64,000 bases of DNA from contig NC_092577.1 in assembly GCF_037975245.1 (NCBI RefSeq), forward strand, positions 31,943,398-32,007,397. The letters are read 5' to 3'. The notes beneath the pieces were generated by a model. That model had not been told where the DNA came from and did not search any database. It saw only the letters and a program-made list of their open reading frames with translations. Positions within the stretch are counted from its first letter, which is position 1, and each line of letters begins with the position of its first letter. The translations under genes and the position numbers were made by a program. Origin of the DNA: Apostichopus japonicus. Its lineage: Eukaryota > Echinodermata > Holothuroidea > Aspidochirotida > Stichopodidae. Shown here in pieces: positions 1 through 10,544 of the stretch.

Positions 1-381
1 CTTGGAAGGCAGTTACGCTACGACGTACGCCAAGCACTAATATGTGGGAAACGCCGAATAACACAAACGTAAACATTTCACGTCGGGGTGGATATTCAAT
101 TAACAGGTTTATCGCACTTTGGATTTCTTACCATTTTCAAAAGATGGGAAAACCGTGGATTTCTCCGGGAGGAGAAACCAATCTACTTTAGCCGGCCACT
201 GAAGGCTCGAACCCACAACCTTCCACTTGTGACATTTCATAACCTCTAATGACACAGCCTTCTGCTGGCTTATGTGCAATACGGGCGGAGCTAAACAAGA
301 CACTATAATATAGGGCGGAGCCTTTTCATTGGTACAATAGAATAAAGAAAAATTATAATATGACATGCATCAACTATATAC

Positions 382-2447
382 CTGTTCTTGGTAATCCGGA
401 TGTCCACACATGTACATCACTCCCCACAGTAAACTATTCGCGGTTGTTTCCGTTCCAGCTCCCAACAAATCAAAGAACGTTCTCCAAATATCCCTCTCGT
501 CGATCTGAGCACTAATATCACTATCGGCTTGTTTGCGCATGACGTCACAATACGCATCCATGACGTCACATATTCCATCTTTAAAAGCTTCCTTGTGTTC
601 ACGAAGCATGTCACTGAGAAATGTTTTAATGTATTGTACGGATGTGCGGACTTCACGGTAGAGAAAAGTGTCGTAAAGTCGCGGGAAGATGATTGCCAAC
701 GAAAAGACAGAAAATTGTTTTGCAACGAGTTTCACGCCCAGTAGGAAGTCGGCGAAACTTTTAGTTTCGGCGAAAGAGTCGAAACGTCGACCAAAGGCTA
801 CGGAACAGACCACTCTTGCGGACAACGCCGTAAGGCTTTCGGAAAGATCAATCGGTGTGTGTAATTTCTGATCAAGTTTCTCGAAAAGTTTCTCCACTTC
901 CGAAATTATTCTTGATGATAGATTGTCGTTAGTGGATTCGATGTGACGTAACCCGCTGTGGATGCTCCTACGATGAACCCTCCAAACCGAGCCATTTTCC
1001 CACAACACGCTACCTATATTGCAATAAAGGTATATAAAAGCAGAATGCAATAATTCATTGTGGTTTCGATTATGTAACATTGGCAGTTTTCTCAATGAAT
1101 CTGACGAAATGTATAGTGACGGTGTACAACATACTTGATCTTAGTAATACAGTGAAAAGCAGTGTGATGTGACAAACAATAAATTCCTAATGACACAGCC
1201 TGTCCTGAAATAACCATTGACCTCACTAACAGGCTTCTTGTACTAAATATGATACATCAACATAGTAAATATGATATGACATGTCCTTGTTGAAATGTTT
1301 GGTAAATCATGCTTTTTACAATTTGACCCCAGGTGAACTCAAACGATCATTGACCTCCGCCCACATTAGGCTTCTAATTTGTACTCAAGCTTCCCTTGCG
1401 TGCGTTAGTCTTGAGAGACGGATAAGAGGGGAGTGAAGTAAATGTTTGGCGTTTGTTGACTTCAAATGACCTTTCACCTCCATCAAAATCAATAAGCTTC
1501 TTTTACTTAATGTTATATACACTTTCATACTAAGTATGAGATCTACCAAAGCTTCCAATATTGAGATATCATGTTTACAAGGTTTTCAAAACTTGACCTC
1601 TGATGACCCCAAATGACCTTTCACCTCCACCAAATATATTAGGCTTCTTGTAATCAATGTGGTACTTCTACACACCAAATATGAGGTCTGCCCACGCTTC
1701 CCTTCTTGAGATATCGTGTTTACAAGGTTTTCACAATTTGACCACTGGTGACCACAAATGACCTTTGACCTCCACAAAAAACAATAGGCTTCTTGCACTC
1801 AATGGGGTACTTCTACACACCAAATATGAGGTCTGCCCACGCTTCCCTTCTTGAGATATCGTGTTTACAAGGTTTTCACAATTTGACCACTGGTGACCAC
1901 AAATGACCTTTGACCTCCACAAAAAAACAATAGGCTTCTTGCACTCAATGGGGTACTTCTACACACCAAATACGAAGTGGTTCCAACCTTCCAATGTTAA
2001 ATGATCCCCACCATTCGCTTCATTTCTCTACTGGTGCATCTATATTTATAGGCTACTTATAGTGGAAACTTGCAAAGGTAGGCCTACAATTATGCTTATA
2101 TACGTACCCCTACTAGAGAACGATCTTTCCAAAAGCGGCGGAATTTGCCTATCGGAGAGGCCATTTTGCTTAACGAATGCCTCAACGGCTTGATCAAGTC
2201 GATGGATCACCACCGCAGGAGTGTTGCCGAAGAAAAACGTGCTGACTCCATCAAAGTGTTTGCCAACTTTCGTGATGAATAAATGAGGCTCTGTCCCAAT
2301 CAAGTTTGGGAGGTTTCCTAGAAGTGGCCATGGTGTGAATCCTGGAGGAAGGTTTGTTCTGTTTCGTCTCATCTTTAGAAATTTTACAAGCATGAACGAA
2401 GTAAGCAAAGAAATGGTAAACACAACGAGGAGATCCGTAGAAATCAT
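382..2447 (-). CDS. Cytochrome P450, CYP2-like, partial (3' part outside window)
   Basis: A microsomal haem-thiolate monooxygenase that would oxidise small lipophilic substrates at the ER membrane. Two exons are visible: 2108-2447 (ATG at 2445-2447, donor gtacgt) and 382-1013 (donor gtatat), giving about 324 residues. Residues 5-25 form a hydrophobic anchor, followed by basic residues and the proline hinge LPPGFTPWPLLGN. Exon 2 holds the C-helix W-x-x-x-R (VWRVHRR) and the I-helix oxygen-activation motif GAGTETT. The K-helix ExxR and the Cys haem loop must lie beyond position 1. An in-frame ATG 24 codons upstream is rejected because the anchor should be N-terminal. Compared with CYP2 proteins, about 12 residues are missing between SSRG and the C-helix, at the exon junction; a microexon or an alternative donor may be unrecognised. 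The large second exon implies that several vertebrate-type CYP2 introns are absent. The P450 assignment is secure; the subfamily is inferred. Confidence 0.92.
1560..1990. repeat. Tandem repeat, 145-bp unit, in P450 intron 1
   Basis: About three copies of a 145-bp unit; the same gatatcgtg landmark recurs at 1710 and 1855. On the gene strand the last two copies contain a perfect AGGTCA-A-AGGTCA (plus-strand positions 1759-1771 and 1904-1916). Weaker relatives of the unit lie at 1340-1530. Short open frames across it are artefacts of the repeat. Confidence 0.85.
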
Positions 2448-3556
2448 TGTTATATAAGGATCATCGGAACTGTCTCTAGTCCAATTCGAATGATATAATT
2501 TTCGAAAACAATTGAACAAGTTGTTATTAAACTTTCGTTGTCCAATTAGCTAATTTATTCTGGTCGTTACACTGAGTAACAATGAAAGGGAACAATAATG
2601 ATCTAAATCCACTTTACTCCAGATTTGTTCCGAAATTAGTGCGCAGTATGTAGGCACTATAGGTTAACAGCTAAGCTGTGGCACCGATCCACCGTTATGC
2701 TTGGTGTCTAACGTACACGCCACTCGAATAACATTTCACAGAAATGTAGTAGTAGCCTAACCGTGATCATCTCATTAAAGTCCAAACTTGATAAACAATA
2801 TCCCTTCAAGTATCAGAAAATCAAAGTTCGACTCACAATTAGATATCATTCCAGACGATACCTTATAGTACTCATTGCGGTCCATGCGAAGTAGGTACTG
2901 TCGAGCATAGCACACTTTAGTATTCCACGCGTTTGTCACTTCTGCTTCTGTTAAATACTCGTTAAAAAACCCTCACTAGTATCACAACGAGGTCCCTTAA
3001 GGTCACAGCACCTCCCCTTCTCATCACATGTCCTGTAACAACGTTAACGTTCATGTGTTTACCCGTTCATCTCAGAATCGATTGCGGCACAGGGAGCCAG
3101 TCTGAGCTCTGACTTGTGTCGTTTGACATGACAGTGATGCAACTATAGGCCTATGGAAGTATCACGCCGTTTTGTGTACATATGGACGTTACTTGGTGCA
3201 TATTACTCGTAAATCTCGCTGTGAGTTTGTTAAGGCTAATATCATAATTGTTTCCTGTCATATCAGGTCACTGATGCAAGAACCCTGCCATGAGTTACAA
3301 AGTCCACTGCTTGACCTTTGCTGTGGATACACACGCTTCTAAGTGACTTCTCATCGCTTATTATATTATGGTTAGGCCTAAACAGAGGTTTTAACAAGGT
3401 AAACGTTCGATCCGTCTCTCTAAAGAAACCTAGCGAACCGTAAGAAGATGCTCAGTTGCTATTGTTAAAACTAATACTACGATTCACGGAGAAAATCAAC
3501 TCGATTCACTGACAGTTTGAGAGAGATAAAGTGCGACATCATAAGACCGACAGGCT
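2448..3556. other. P450 5' flank, no gene seen
   Basis: About 1.1 kb upstream of the P450 start codon. No coding exon, RNA gene or recognisable repeat was found. The P450 promoter and any 5' untranslated exon should be here, but no TATA box or initiator can be assigned with confidence. Confidence 0.5.
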
Positions 3557-3665
3557 TGGGCGCAGATCCTGGTAGGGACAACGGGACGCGTCCCCACCAA
3601 CTTTTTCTGTGATGGGGACATGATATACCGTGTCCCCACCAATTTGTCTTAACCAAACCCTGCAA
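3557..3665. repeat. Dispersed repeat, copy 1 (related to 63645-63745)
   Basis: A stretch beginning gcagatcctgg followed by alternating tccccacc / gatgggg blocks, so it can fold on itself. A related arrangement occurs at 63645-63745. It is probably a short non-autonomous element; the ends are not defined. Confidence 0.45.
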
Positions 3666-3821
3666 TTCAAATTCCCCTGTATTGAACTTTGGCGCAGTTT
3701 GATCCAGCATTGGGCAAATGACATGCTATAAAAGACGAGAATTATTACTATTGACACTGTTAGCGTGACTTCTCCGCTGAAGTATGAACTACGGAAGCGT
3801 AGAAGGTGATGAAAGAGTACA

Positions 3822-6353
3822 AACTCGTCAAAATGACAAAATTCAGAAAAATGACGTTTTGCCGAGTTAAACAACTGGTCAAAACGACAAAATTATTAAA
3901 TTTGCCGAGATGCAACAAGTCGTCAAAATGAAAAAAAATATTGAAAATTGACGTTTTGCTGAGATACAACAAATCGTCAAAATGACAAAATTCTGAAAAT
4001 TGATGTTTTGCCGAGATACAAGTCGTCAAAATGAAAAAAAAAAAGGAAATTGACGTTTTGCTGAGATACAATAACTCATCAAAATGACAAAAATCTGAAA
4101 ATTGACGTTTTGCCGAAATACAACAAGTCGCTAAAATGACAAAAATCTGAAAATTGACGTTTTGCTGAGATACAACAAGTCGTCAAAATGATAAAATTCT
4201 GAAAATTGATGTTTTGCCGAGATACAACAAGTCGTCAAAATGAAAAAATATTGAAAATTGACGTTTTGCTGAGATACAATAACTCATCAAAATGACAAAA
4301 AAATGAAAATTGACGTTTTGCCGAAATACAACAAGTCGCCAAAATGACAAAAATCTGAAAATTGACGTTTTTGCCGAGATACAACAAGTCGTCAAAATGA
4401 CAAAAATCTGAAAATTGACGTTTTGCCGAAATACAACAAGTCGTGAAAATGACAAAATATTGAAAATTGACGTTTTGCTGAGATACAACAAGTCGTCAAA
4501 ATGACAAAATTCTGAAAATTGATGTTTTGCCGAGATACAAGTCGTCAAAATGAAAAAAAAAAAGGAAATTGACGTTTTGCTGAGATACAATAACTCATCA
4601 AAATGACAAAAATCTGAAAATTGACGTTTTGCCGAAATACAACAAGTCGCTAAAATGACAAAAATCTGAAAATTGACGTTTTGCTGAGATACAACAAGTC
4701 GTCAAAATGATAAAATTCTGAAAATTGATGTTTTGCCGAGATACAACAAGTCGTCAAAATGAAAAAATATTGAAAATTGACGTTTTGCTGAGATACAATA
4801 ACTCATCAAAATGACAAAAAAATGAAAATTGACGTTTTGCCGAAATACAACAAGTCGCCAAAATGACAAAAATCTGAAAATTGACGTTTTTGCCGAGATA
4901 CAACAAGTCGTCAAAATGACAAAAATCTGAAAATTGACGTTTTGCCGAAATACAACAAGTCGTGAAAATGACAAAATATTGAAAATTGACGTTTTGCTGA
5001 GATACAACAAGTCGTCAAAATGACAAAAATCTGAAAATTGACGTTTTGCCAAAATAAAACAAGTCGCCAAAATGACAAAAATCTGAAAATTGACGTTTTG
5101 CCGCGATACAGCAAGTCTTCAAAATGACAAAATTCTGAAAATTGACGTTTTGCCGAGATACAACAAGTCGTCAAAATGACAAAATATTGAAAATTGACGT
5201 TTTGCTGAGATACAACAAGTCGTCAAAATGACAAAATATTGAAAATTGACGTTTTGCTGAGATACTGCAAGTCGTCAAAATGACAAAATTCTGAAAATTG
5301 ACGTTTTGCCGCGATACAACAAGTCATCAAAATGACAAAAATCTGAAAACTGACGTTTTGCCGAAATAAAACAAGTCGCCAAAATGACAAAAATCTGAAA
5401 ATTGATGTTTTGCCGCGATACAACAAGTCGTCAAAATGACAAAATATTGAAAATTGACGTTTTGCTGAGATACAACAAGTCGTCAAAATGACAAAATATT
5501 GAAAATTGACGTTTTGCTGAGATACAACAAGTCGTCAAAATGATAAAATTCTGAAAATTGATGTTTTGCCGAGATACAACAAGTCGTCAAAATGAAAAAA
5601 TATTGAAAATTGACGTTTTTGCCGAGATACAACGAGTCGTCAAAATGACAAAAATCTGAAAATTGACGTTTTGCCGAAATACAACAAGTCGTGAAAATGA
5701 CAAAATATTGAAAATTGACGTTTTGCTGAGATACAACAAGTCGTCAAAATGACAAAAATCTGAAAATTGACGTTTTGCCGAAATAAAACAAGTCGCCAAA
5801 ATGACAAAAATCTGAAAATTGACGTTTTGCCGCGATACAGCAAGTCGTCAAAATGACAAAAATCTGAAAATTGACGTTTTGCCGAGATACAACAAGTCGT
5901 CAAAATGACAAAATATTGAAAATTGACGTTTTGCTGAGATACAACAAGTCGTCAAAATGATAAAATTCTGAAAATTGATGTTTTGCCGAGATACAACAAG
6001 TCGTCAAAATGAAAAAATATTGAAAATTGACGTTTTTGCCGAGATACAACAAGTCGTGAAAATGACAAAATATTGAAAATTGACGTTTTGCCGAAATACA
6101 ACAAGTCGTGAAAATGACAAAATATTGATAATTGACGTTTTGCTGAGATACAACAAGTCGTCAAAATGCCAAAAATCTGAAAATTGACGTTTTGCCGAAA
6201 TAAAACAAGTCGCCAAAATGACAAAAATCTGAAAATTGACGTTTTGCCGCGATACAGCAAGTCTTCAAAATGACAAAATTCTGAAAATTGACGTTTTGCC
6301 GAGATACAACAACTCGTAATAATGACAAAAATAAGATATTTGACGTTTTACTC
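3822..6353. repeat. Satellite array, 52-bp unit, about 49 copies
   Basis: Head-to-tail copies of a 52-bp unit whose core is gaaaattgacgttttgcc followed by gagatacaacaagtcgtc. Variants differ at a few sites (ctgaga, ccgaaa, ccgcga). A block of ten units is itself duplicated: 4022-4540 and 4541-5059 match with an offset of 519 bp, giving a higher-order repeat. The unit length is not a multiple of three and the minus strand happens to lack stops, which produces long but meaningless open frames. Confidence 0.95.
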
Positions 6354-6423
6354 ACGCGCACGTACATGGCTGTTTGTATTATAGGTATACAGTACACGTA
6401 GGCTGCGTATAAAGGCTATTCGT

Positions 6424-6494
6424 CAATTTTCAAAATTTGGTCATTTTGACGACTTGTTGTATCTCGGCAAAACGTCAATTTTCAAAATTTGGTG
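6424..6494. repeat. Inverted 1.4-unit copy of the 52-bp satellite
   Basis: About 70 bp beyond the array end the same unit reappears in opposite orientation (gacgacttgttgtatctcgg then caaaacgtcaattttcaaaa). It could pair with the adjacent array as a hairpin. Confidence 0.8.
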
Positions 6495-7100
6495 GGGAGT
6501 TTAAGAGGCCGAGGGTGTCGTCTTCCCCCTTTTGATAATTTTCTTTTTGTATAAATATAACTTGCGTTAAGTGCGAAATGATGCGGTCTTGCAACTTGCT
6601 ATGACAATCCTGCATATATATAAGCCCTACAAACATTTTCTTACGTGCGTTTAACGTGATCAAGCTTTTACTTTTTAGAGATCAAATGTTACATATCTCA
6701 TTATTTATCCAACACACATACTACAATCTACATCATGCTGGGGGGGGGGGGGGTGGGGGGGCTTTGAGAGGAGTGCCCTCCTCTGTTGTATTGCCGGCTG
6801 CTAGTCACATGCTAGATTAAGGGTACATATGTCGAGCCAGTAGGTAAGTAGGTTGCTCATAAATTCCCAGACCAGGTAGAGTATGTTTCGCAGGCTGACT
6901 TAATAATTCGAAATTTGCCGACTTACAGAGTTTTTTTTTTTTCTTTATTTTCTTTCCTGACTCTTCCCAGCCCCACATCCCTCTCTTGCCTCCTCTTCTA
7001 TCCCTCACCTTCCCCCTCCCCCTCTTTATTAACACACAAATCGGATGTTGTCATTTGCTAATTATCAATAACAAGTACATGCCAACTATAATAAAACAAA
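6495..7100. other. Intergenic, no gene seen
   Basis: Low-complexity stretches only: a G-tract near 6739-6761 and a pyrimidine-rich stretch at 6930-7025. No coding signal is supported. Confidence 0.5.
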
Positions 7101-7366
7101 GTGGCTATTCTTACGACTGTTCGTAAGAATAATTTCCGACTACGCATGCGCAGTTGCTATTTTTATGACAGGAGAACTATTTTTTACGACCAGGAGTAAC
7201 AATAATTTCCGGTTAGGGTTAGTGTTAGGATTGGGGTTTAGGGTTAAAGTTAGGGTTACCCCTACTACATGCGCAGTTGCTTTATTTACTTTACTGCGCT
7301 TGAATTCGCCTTTGTTGTAAGAATAGTTTATAAATAATTGTTACGACTAGTCGTAAGAATAGCCAC
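7101..7366. mobile_element. MITE-like element, 266 bp, 18-bp terminal inverted repeats
   Basis: Ends with perfect inverted repeats (GTGGCTATTCTTACGACT and its complement). The interior holds two copies of gcatgcgcagttgct and a degenerate (gttaggg)n tract. It has no coding capacity. No clear target-site duplication is seen, so the class is not assigned. Confidence 0.8.
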
Positions 7367-8214
7367 GGCCATAAAAAAATGAGGGTGAGGAAACACTTTA
7401 GTATTGGAGCATATAAGTATATTCTTTTAACGTGTTGCTTTTTAGGTTAAACAGACATAAATTACATGAAATTTAGACCTTCTATCTTTTGAATCTGTAC
7501 AAAACATGCAAAGTAGGTTATCTCATTTACAACTTACATTGATTTTGACTATTTTACAATTTTGACAGAAAAAGTTTGACATTTAATACATTAATGGATA
7601 TAATTATACAAAATAATTTTTTTCGTTGTCCACATATTAGACTTTTAAATTTGGATACAATTACAAAGGCCAGACAAAACGGCCACTACTTCCTGTTGCT
7701 TCTTCATTATGCAAAAGAATACCACGCTATATACCAAACAATGTTAGAATGGGTTATGAAAATGGGGGAAGTTCAGTGGTTTTAATAACTGGGTTGGGGG
7801 GGGGGGGGGTGAGGACTCGGACCCCAGATCCTAAAAAAAACCAGTTCAATATCATCAAGATCATGTGGGAAGTGAATCTCATTATATTAGTGTGGTCTTG
7901 CAAATGCTCACTTTGCTCATGTTAGGGGACCCTACTTTAATTCTTGCCCCCCCCCCCCCCCACGAGTGAGATTGAGTATTACTGCTGAACCACAAAACGT
8001 AAACCACAGATAAACTGCATAAGGACTACATAAATGGTGGCTGCCTAATGGAGAAAAAAACAAAACATTTCGATGAAGTACTTATTTTGAAATTTGCCCA
8101 CCATACATACACATTACTCGTCACTAAATGTTATAAATATTCATATGTTAGTCAAATGTTATAAATATTCATTCTTAATGTTATGAATATTCATATAAAT
8201 ATTCATCTGTCTAA
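7367..8214. other. Intergenic, no gene seen
   Basis: Contains homopolymer G and C tracts (about 7797-7810 and 7948-7961) and a few repeats of aaatattcat around 8130-8200. Nothing coding is recognised. Confidence 0.5.
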
Positions 8215-8385
8215 CACAGCCAGTTGGGAGAGTTTTCCAATCCACTACCCCTAAACTGTCCTCTCATGTGATGCTTTGAAGAACTCGAACTGACAGTATG
8301 AACAGTTCCTATCCTTGATAGATACACTTGATAGAAACATGATATTAATACAGCTCATACTGCCAGTAGAACAGGGTTGGGGAAG
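8215..8385. repeat. Dispersed repeat, copy 1 (second copy at 23166-23340)
   Basis: Starts cagccagttgggagag and runs through gaacagttcctatccttga and tagaaacatgatattaatac. A diverged copy in the same orientation occurs in TRAPPC9 intron 9. The element type is unknown. Confidence 0.7.
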
Positions 8386-8714
8386 GAGTGGAAGTACCGC
8401 ACAAAATGGGTCAAATAAGTTGGGATGTTTTTTCCACCCATAACCTGGTCTATCCAGGTATTTTTTCAAATATTTTTATGACATAAGAATTTAAAGCAAT
8501 ACACATTTATAACATGTATCATAGAAAATGCGACATCAAACATTATTTTAGAAATCAGGGATGGAACAGACCTGCCCTAGGGTTTGCCGATGTTAGTAAC
8601 ATCGAAGAATGGAAACCTTTACTGCAATATATTTATCCATCTATTATCCAAATGATGGAAAACCTCTGGATATTACACTGACAGGCTCAACAATGTAGAT
8701 ACAAGACTGCTCTT

Positions 8715-10232
8715 TGCGGCCTTTTGATCAAGAGATGCATCTTGACACGCCTTGTAGAACTGCTGGCAAGAAACAAGATGCTGTGTGGCATTCACTACAC
8801 AATTGTGATGTCCCCCGAATGATGCTGGACCTCGTTATAATGTGTAAGCTCTGCACAGCTACAGGTATATACAGAAATGCTGTGTGTGGCATTGAACTGA
8901 TACTTTTGACATCTGGAGTGATGCAGAACCTCATTATAATATACAAGCCTTGCACGGCTGCTGTCAAATACAGAGCTACTCTGTGTGGCATTCAATACAT
9001 AACTGGGATGTCCCCCGAGTGATGCAGGACCTCACTATAATGTACAAGCCTTGTACGGCTGCTGTCAAATACAGAGCTACTCTGTGTGGCATTCAATACA
9101 TCACTGGGATGTCCCCGGAGTGATGCAGGACCTCACTATAATGTACAAGCCTTGTACGGCTGCTGTCAAATACAGAGCTACTCTGTGTGGCATTCAATAC
9201 ATCACTGTGATGTCCTCTTAGTGATGCAGGACCTCACTATAACGTACAAGCCTTGTACGGCTGCTGTCAAATACAGAGTTACTCTGTGTGGCATTCAATA
9301 CATAACTGGGATGTCCCCGGAGTGATGCAGGACCTCACTATAATGTACAAGCCTTGTACGGCTGCTGTCAAATACAGAGCTACTCTGTGTGGCATTCAAT
9401 ACATAAGTGGGATGTTCCCCGAGTGATGCAGGACCTCACTATAATGTACAATCCTTGTACGGCTGCTGTCAAATACAGAGCTACTCTGTGTGGCATTCAA
9501 TACATAATTGGGATGTCCCCCGAGTGATGCAGGACCCTACTATAGTGTACAAGCCTTGTACGGCTGCTGTCAAATACAGAGCTAGTCTGTATGGCATTCA
9601 ATACATCACTGTGATGTCCCCTTAGTGATGCAGGACCTCACTATAATGTACAACCCTTGTACGGTTACTGTCAAATACAGAGCTACTCTGTGTGGCATTC
9701 AATTCATCACTGTGATGTCCCCAGAGTGATGCAGGACCTCACTATAATGTACAAGCCTTGTACGGCTGCTGTCAAATACAGAGCTCCTCTGTGTGGCATT
9801 CAATACATAACTGGGATGTCCCCGGAGTGATGCAAGACCTCACTATAATGTACAAGCCTTGTACCACTGCTGTCAAATACAGAGCTACCCTGTGTGGCAT
9901 TCAATACATAAGTGGGATGTCCCCCGAGTGATGCAGGACCTCACTGTAATGTACAATCCTTGTACGGCTGCTGTCAAATACAGAGCTACTCTGTGTGGCA
10001 TTCAATACATAACTGGGATGTCCCCCGAGTGATGCAGGACCCTACTATAGTGTACAAGCCTTGTACGGCTGCTGTCAAATACAGAGCTAGTCTGTATGGC
10101 ATTCAATACATCACTGTGATGACCCCTTAGTGATGCAGGACCTCACTATAATGTACAAGCCTTGTACGGCTGCTGTCAAATACAGAGCTACCCTGTGTGG
10201 CATTAAATACATAACTGGGATTGTGATCTTTG
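8715..10232. repeat. Satellite array, 101-bp unit, about 15 copies
   Basis: The landmark gatgcagg recurs at 9021, 9122 and 9223 and onward every 101 bp. The first two or three units are more diverged. A five-unit block is duplicated: a variant marked aggaccctactatagtg occurs at 9531 and 10036, an offset of 505 bp. Both strands show 60-100-codon open frames, but the unit length is not divisible by three, so they are not genes. The array ends about 310 bp beyond the TRAPPC9 stop codon. Confidence 0.95.
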
Positions 10233-10544
10233 CTGCATGATGCCGGACTATACTTCCCCATACAAGGAAGATGTAGCACCAATGTAGTTATGTGTCTGTT
10301 TGCAGGGTTTCTTTCCATTAAACTAAGGTTTCCTTCTCTTAATACACAAAAGGAGGGCGGCTCTTCCCAGAAATGTCAACCTTCCAAAAACACAAAGAAA
10401 CCTACAAAGGCTTCTCCTTAATTAAAGGTTCTACAAGTTGTTAGATTTCCAACAAACCATCGACATCTTCCGGAAGCCAGAGCGGTATGACATACCACTG
10501 TTATAATTGCATGTTTAGTTATTGCACACTTAAAACAGGTTTAA

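Noticed and set aside
180-310. B-box-like gggttcgagcc on the minus strand, possibly another SINE
   Set aside because: No convincing A box or second copy in the window, so the element cannot be bounded.
3822-6353. Regular direct repeats resembling a CRISPR array
   Set aside because: The units are head to tail with no unique spacers, in an intron-bearing animal genome.
3760-6397. Many long minus-strand open frames of the type CISAKRQFSEFCHFDDLL
   Set aside because: They are translations of the 52-bp satellite, which lacks stops on that strand; frames rotate from unit to unit and there is no splice or start support.
7200-7262. Telomere-like gttaggg repeats
   Set aside because: Short, degenerate and inside a MITE with terminal inverted repeats; similar fragments near 37846 and 42249 belong to the RPN2-intron repeat.
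8728-10130. Open frames on both strands containing CGIQYITGMSPE
   Set aside because: Direct translation of the 101-bp satellite; the unit length is not divisible by three.
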